From contig CAKZOF010000055.1 of the NCBI GenBank assembly GCA_937135995.1, positions 1 through 6,998 on the forward strand: 6,998 nucleotides of DNA, written 5' to 3'. The stretch is from an uncultured Pyrinomonas sp. Its GTDB lineage: Bacteria; Acidobacteriota; Blastocatellia; Pyrinomonadales; Pyrinomonadaceae. The stretch's first letter is position 1. Each line of letters opens with the position of its first letter. Made by a program: the position numbers and the translations under genes. A model generated the notes under the pieces. The model was not told where the DNA came from, did not search any database, and saw only the letters and a list, made by a program, of their open reading frames with translations. This document shows, in pieces, positions 5,598 through 6,998 of this stretch.

Positions 5598-6971
5598 TCA
5601 GGCGGATCGCGCGAGCAGGCGCATGAGCGCGCCGATATCTTCGAGCGTTTCCAGTGCGTCGACCGCGTCGAAGAGCGTGCGTTGCGCGTCGGCGCTGATC
5701 ACGCCTTCGGCGAGTCGGCTGAACTTCGCCCGTATCTCATCGGGCGTGAGCGGATCGCGCGGGTCGCCCTTGGGGAAGCGACGCTCGCGTTCGAGCGTCC
5801 GACCGTCGCGCAGAGCGATGCGCACGCGCGCCGGTTGCTCTTCGGGGAAACGCGCTTCAAACGAAGGCTCCAAAACGGCGACCACTTTCGGGACCAGACT
5901 CAAGATGCGCGGGTCGCGCAATTTTTCGGGAGTGAACTGCCGCGGCGTCAACTCACGTTCGACCACCGCCGCGGCAATGCAATACGGCAAGCTGTGATCG
6001 GCCGTCTCGCGCGAATCTATTTCATACTTAGCTGGGTCGGCTAGGATCTCGGCAGCGCGACGCAAGGTGTGGATTTCGATCCGCTCGATCTGGTCCGGGT
6101 GAAGACCATACTCTCGAACGAGATCGAGCGTCGCACTGACGGGCGTGTGCGTGAGCGCTTCCGATGGATAAGGCTTGATGGAACAGAGCGTGATTTTGAA
6201 ATCCAGACCCAATCCCGCGACCAGCTTCTCGCCATCCCACTCTTCGCCGAGCGAGGCGAACAACCCTTCACGGCCTTCGAAGATGGCCTCCGGGCCGCGA
6301 TAGCCGCGCCGCGCCATGAGCGCGGCCATCACGCCGCTTTCGACGGCCATCGGGTCGACCGTGTTCTTCATCATGGTCAAGCTGCCCGCAGTCACCGCGC
6401 CGAGCGTGGCATTGTGCGCGCCGCCGATGCCGATGGCGTTGATCATCTGTTCGCGATCGAGGCCGAGCATCTTGCCGGCGACCACGGGCGCGACGAACTG
6501 TGTGAGCGTCGCATGGTGCCAACCGAGTTCGCGTATGCCGGGACGAGCCGCCTCACACAGGCGCATTTCCAGTTCGTAAGCGATGACGATGGCCGTCAAA
6601 AGCTCTCGACCGGAGCGCCGCTGGCGCTCGCCAATCGTGAAGGCTGCCGGGAGCAGGTCGCTCGGATGCGACGGGTCTTGTTTCCAATAGACATCGTTGT
6701 AGTCGAGCGCGCGAATCGCCACGGCGTTGATCAACGTCGCGTGCCGGCAATCGGTGCGCAACTCGGCCCCGATCACCGTGCATTCGGGACGACCGCCGAG
6801 TTCCGCCGCCACTTCGCACAAGATGTGAAAGTCCGCCGTCTTCGCGCCGCCCAACGCGCAGCCGAAGCTGTCGAGCAGAAGGAGCTTCGCCGCATGGATC
6901 GCTGCCGCGCTCAGATCCTCGTAACGCAAGCGGACGGCATAATCGGCCCACTGTCGCGCAATCGTCGTCAT
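5598..6971 (-). CDS. MmgE/PrpD family protein (2-methylcitrate dehydratase-like)
   Basis: The 457-residue product is full length (family about 450-485). It shows the family order: an all-helical N-terminal part, RALDYNDVYWKQDPSHPSD (87-105), GWHHATL (150-156), MMKNTVDP (200-207), IKPYP (265-269) and RETADHSLPYCIAAAVVE (321-338), then a smaller alpha/beta C-terminal domain. Asp93, His102, His152, Lys202 and Lys266 fall where the catalytic residues of the related cis-aconitate decarboxylase lie, as I recall them, so the active site looks intact. The family includes 2-methylcitrate dehydratase (methylcitrate cycle of propionate breakdown), cis-aconitate decarboxylase and many enzymes of unknown substrate. 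No prpB, prpC or acnD neighbour is visible, so the substrate is left open. ATG 6971 has AAAGAGG 8 bases upstream. The enzyme is presumably cytoplasmic, and the 368-base gap argues against co-transcription with the efflux genes. Confidence 0.93.
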   Translation of the reverse strand: MTTIARQWADYAVRLRYEDLSAAAIHAAKLLLLDSFGCALGGAKTADFHILCEVAAELGGRPECTVIGAELRTDCRHATLINAVAIRALDYNDVYWKQDPSHPSDLLPAAFTIGERQRRSGRELLTAIVIAYELEMRLCEAARPGIRELGWHHATLTQFVAPVVAGKMLGLDREQMINAIGIGGAHNATLGAVTAGSLTMMKNTVDPMAVESGVMAALMARRGYRGPEAIFEGREGLFASLGEEWDGEKLVAGLGLDFKITLCSIKPYPSEALTHTPVSATLDLVREYGLHPDQIERIEIHTLRRAAEILADPAKYEIDSRETADHSLPYCIAAAVVERELTPRQFTPEKLRDPRILSLVPKVVAVLEPSFEARFPEEQPARVRIALRDGRTLERERRFPKGDPRDPLTPDEIRAKFSRLAEGVISADAQRTLFDAVDALETLEDIGALMRLLARSA

Positions 6972-6979
6972 CAGAATGG

Positions 6980-6986
6980 CCTCTTT
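6980..6986 (-). promoter_or_regulatory. Ribosome binding site of the MmgE/PrpD gene
   Basis: AAAGAGG on the minus strand sits 8 bases before ATG 6971 and fixes that start. The window ends 12 bases further upstream, so no promoter can be judged. Confidence 0.6.
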
Positions 6987-6998
6987 TCGCTGACGAGA

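Noticed and set aside
5205..6044. A 279-codon plus-strand open frame across the gap and the end of the PrpD gene
   Set aside because: It is mostly antisense to conserved PrpD sequence, has no recognisable domain and no supporting ribosome site.

Overview
The window is GC-rich bacterial DNA. All convincing genes lie on the minus strand, so the biological reading order runs from high to low coordinates. A TolC-type outer-membrane channel, two exported lipoproteins and a periplasmic adaptor show a diderm (two-membrane) bacterium. The Asn/Ser/Ala-rich linkers after the lipoprotein cysteines, the GC content and the gene mix would suit an Acidobacteriota-like organism. That is a weak inference: there is no rRNA or other marker gene here.

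Layout in transcription order. (1) 6971-5598: a complete MmgE/PrpD-family enzyme gene with a good ribosome binding site, metabolically unrelated to the rest. (2) 5597-5230: a 368-base gap with a hairpin just after the PrpD gene and, nearer the next gene, two adjoining palindromes with core GTTTGNAAAC, a candidate operator. (3) 5229-370 and off the left edge: a run of exported-protein genes that reads as a heavy-metal (probably copper/silver or related divalent metal) efflux cluster. It holds a membrane-anchored periplasmic protein starting HGGEDHG, a CzcC/CusC-type outer-membrane channel, a lipoprotein resembling FMN-binding domains but without the flavinylation motif, a CzcB/CusB-type adaptor with an extra N-terminal domain, and a His/Met-rich DUF305-type lipoprotein that runs off the window.

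How they fit together: the adaptor and channel would form the periplasmic and outer-membrane parts of a tripartite RND exporter. The HGGEDHG protein, the HEGEDHS start of the adaptor and the triple HGEMHDGHAM repeat of the last lipoprotein all look like periplasmic metal-binding sites that could feed it. No inner-membrane RND pump and no regulator gene lie in the window.

Two genes of the cluster are broken as written. The adaptor has an in-frame TAA at 1448-1450, within the first half of its lipoyl domain. The DUF305 gene shifts frame by one base in a four-base homopolymer at 33-36. Both could be sequence errors or real decay, and reads over the two sites would decide. The most unusual features are the exact 3 x 30-base metal-binding repeat, the FMN-domain-like lipoprotein without its attachment motif, and the adaptor fused to a periplasmic domain like that of its neighbour.
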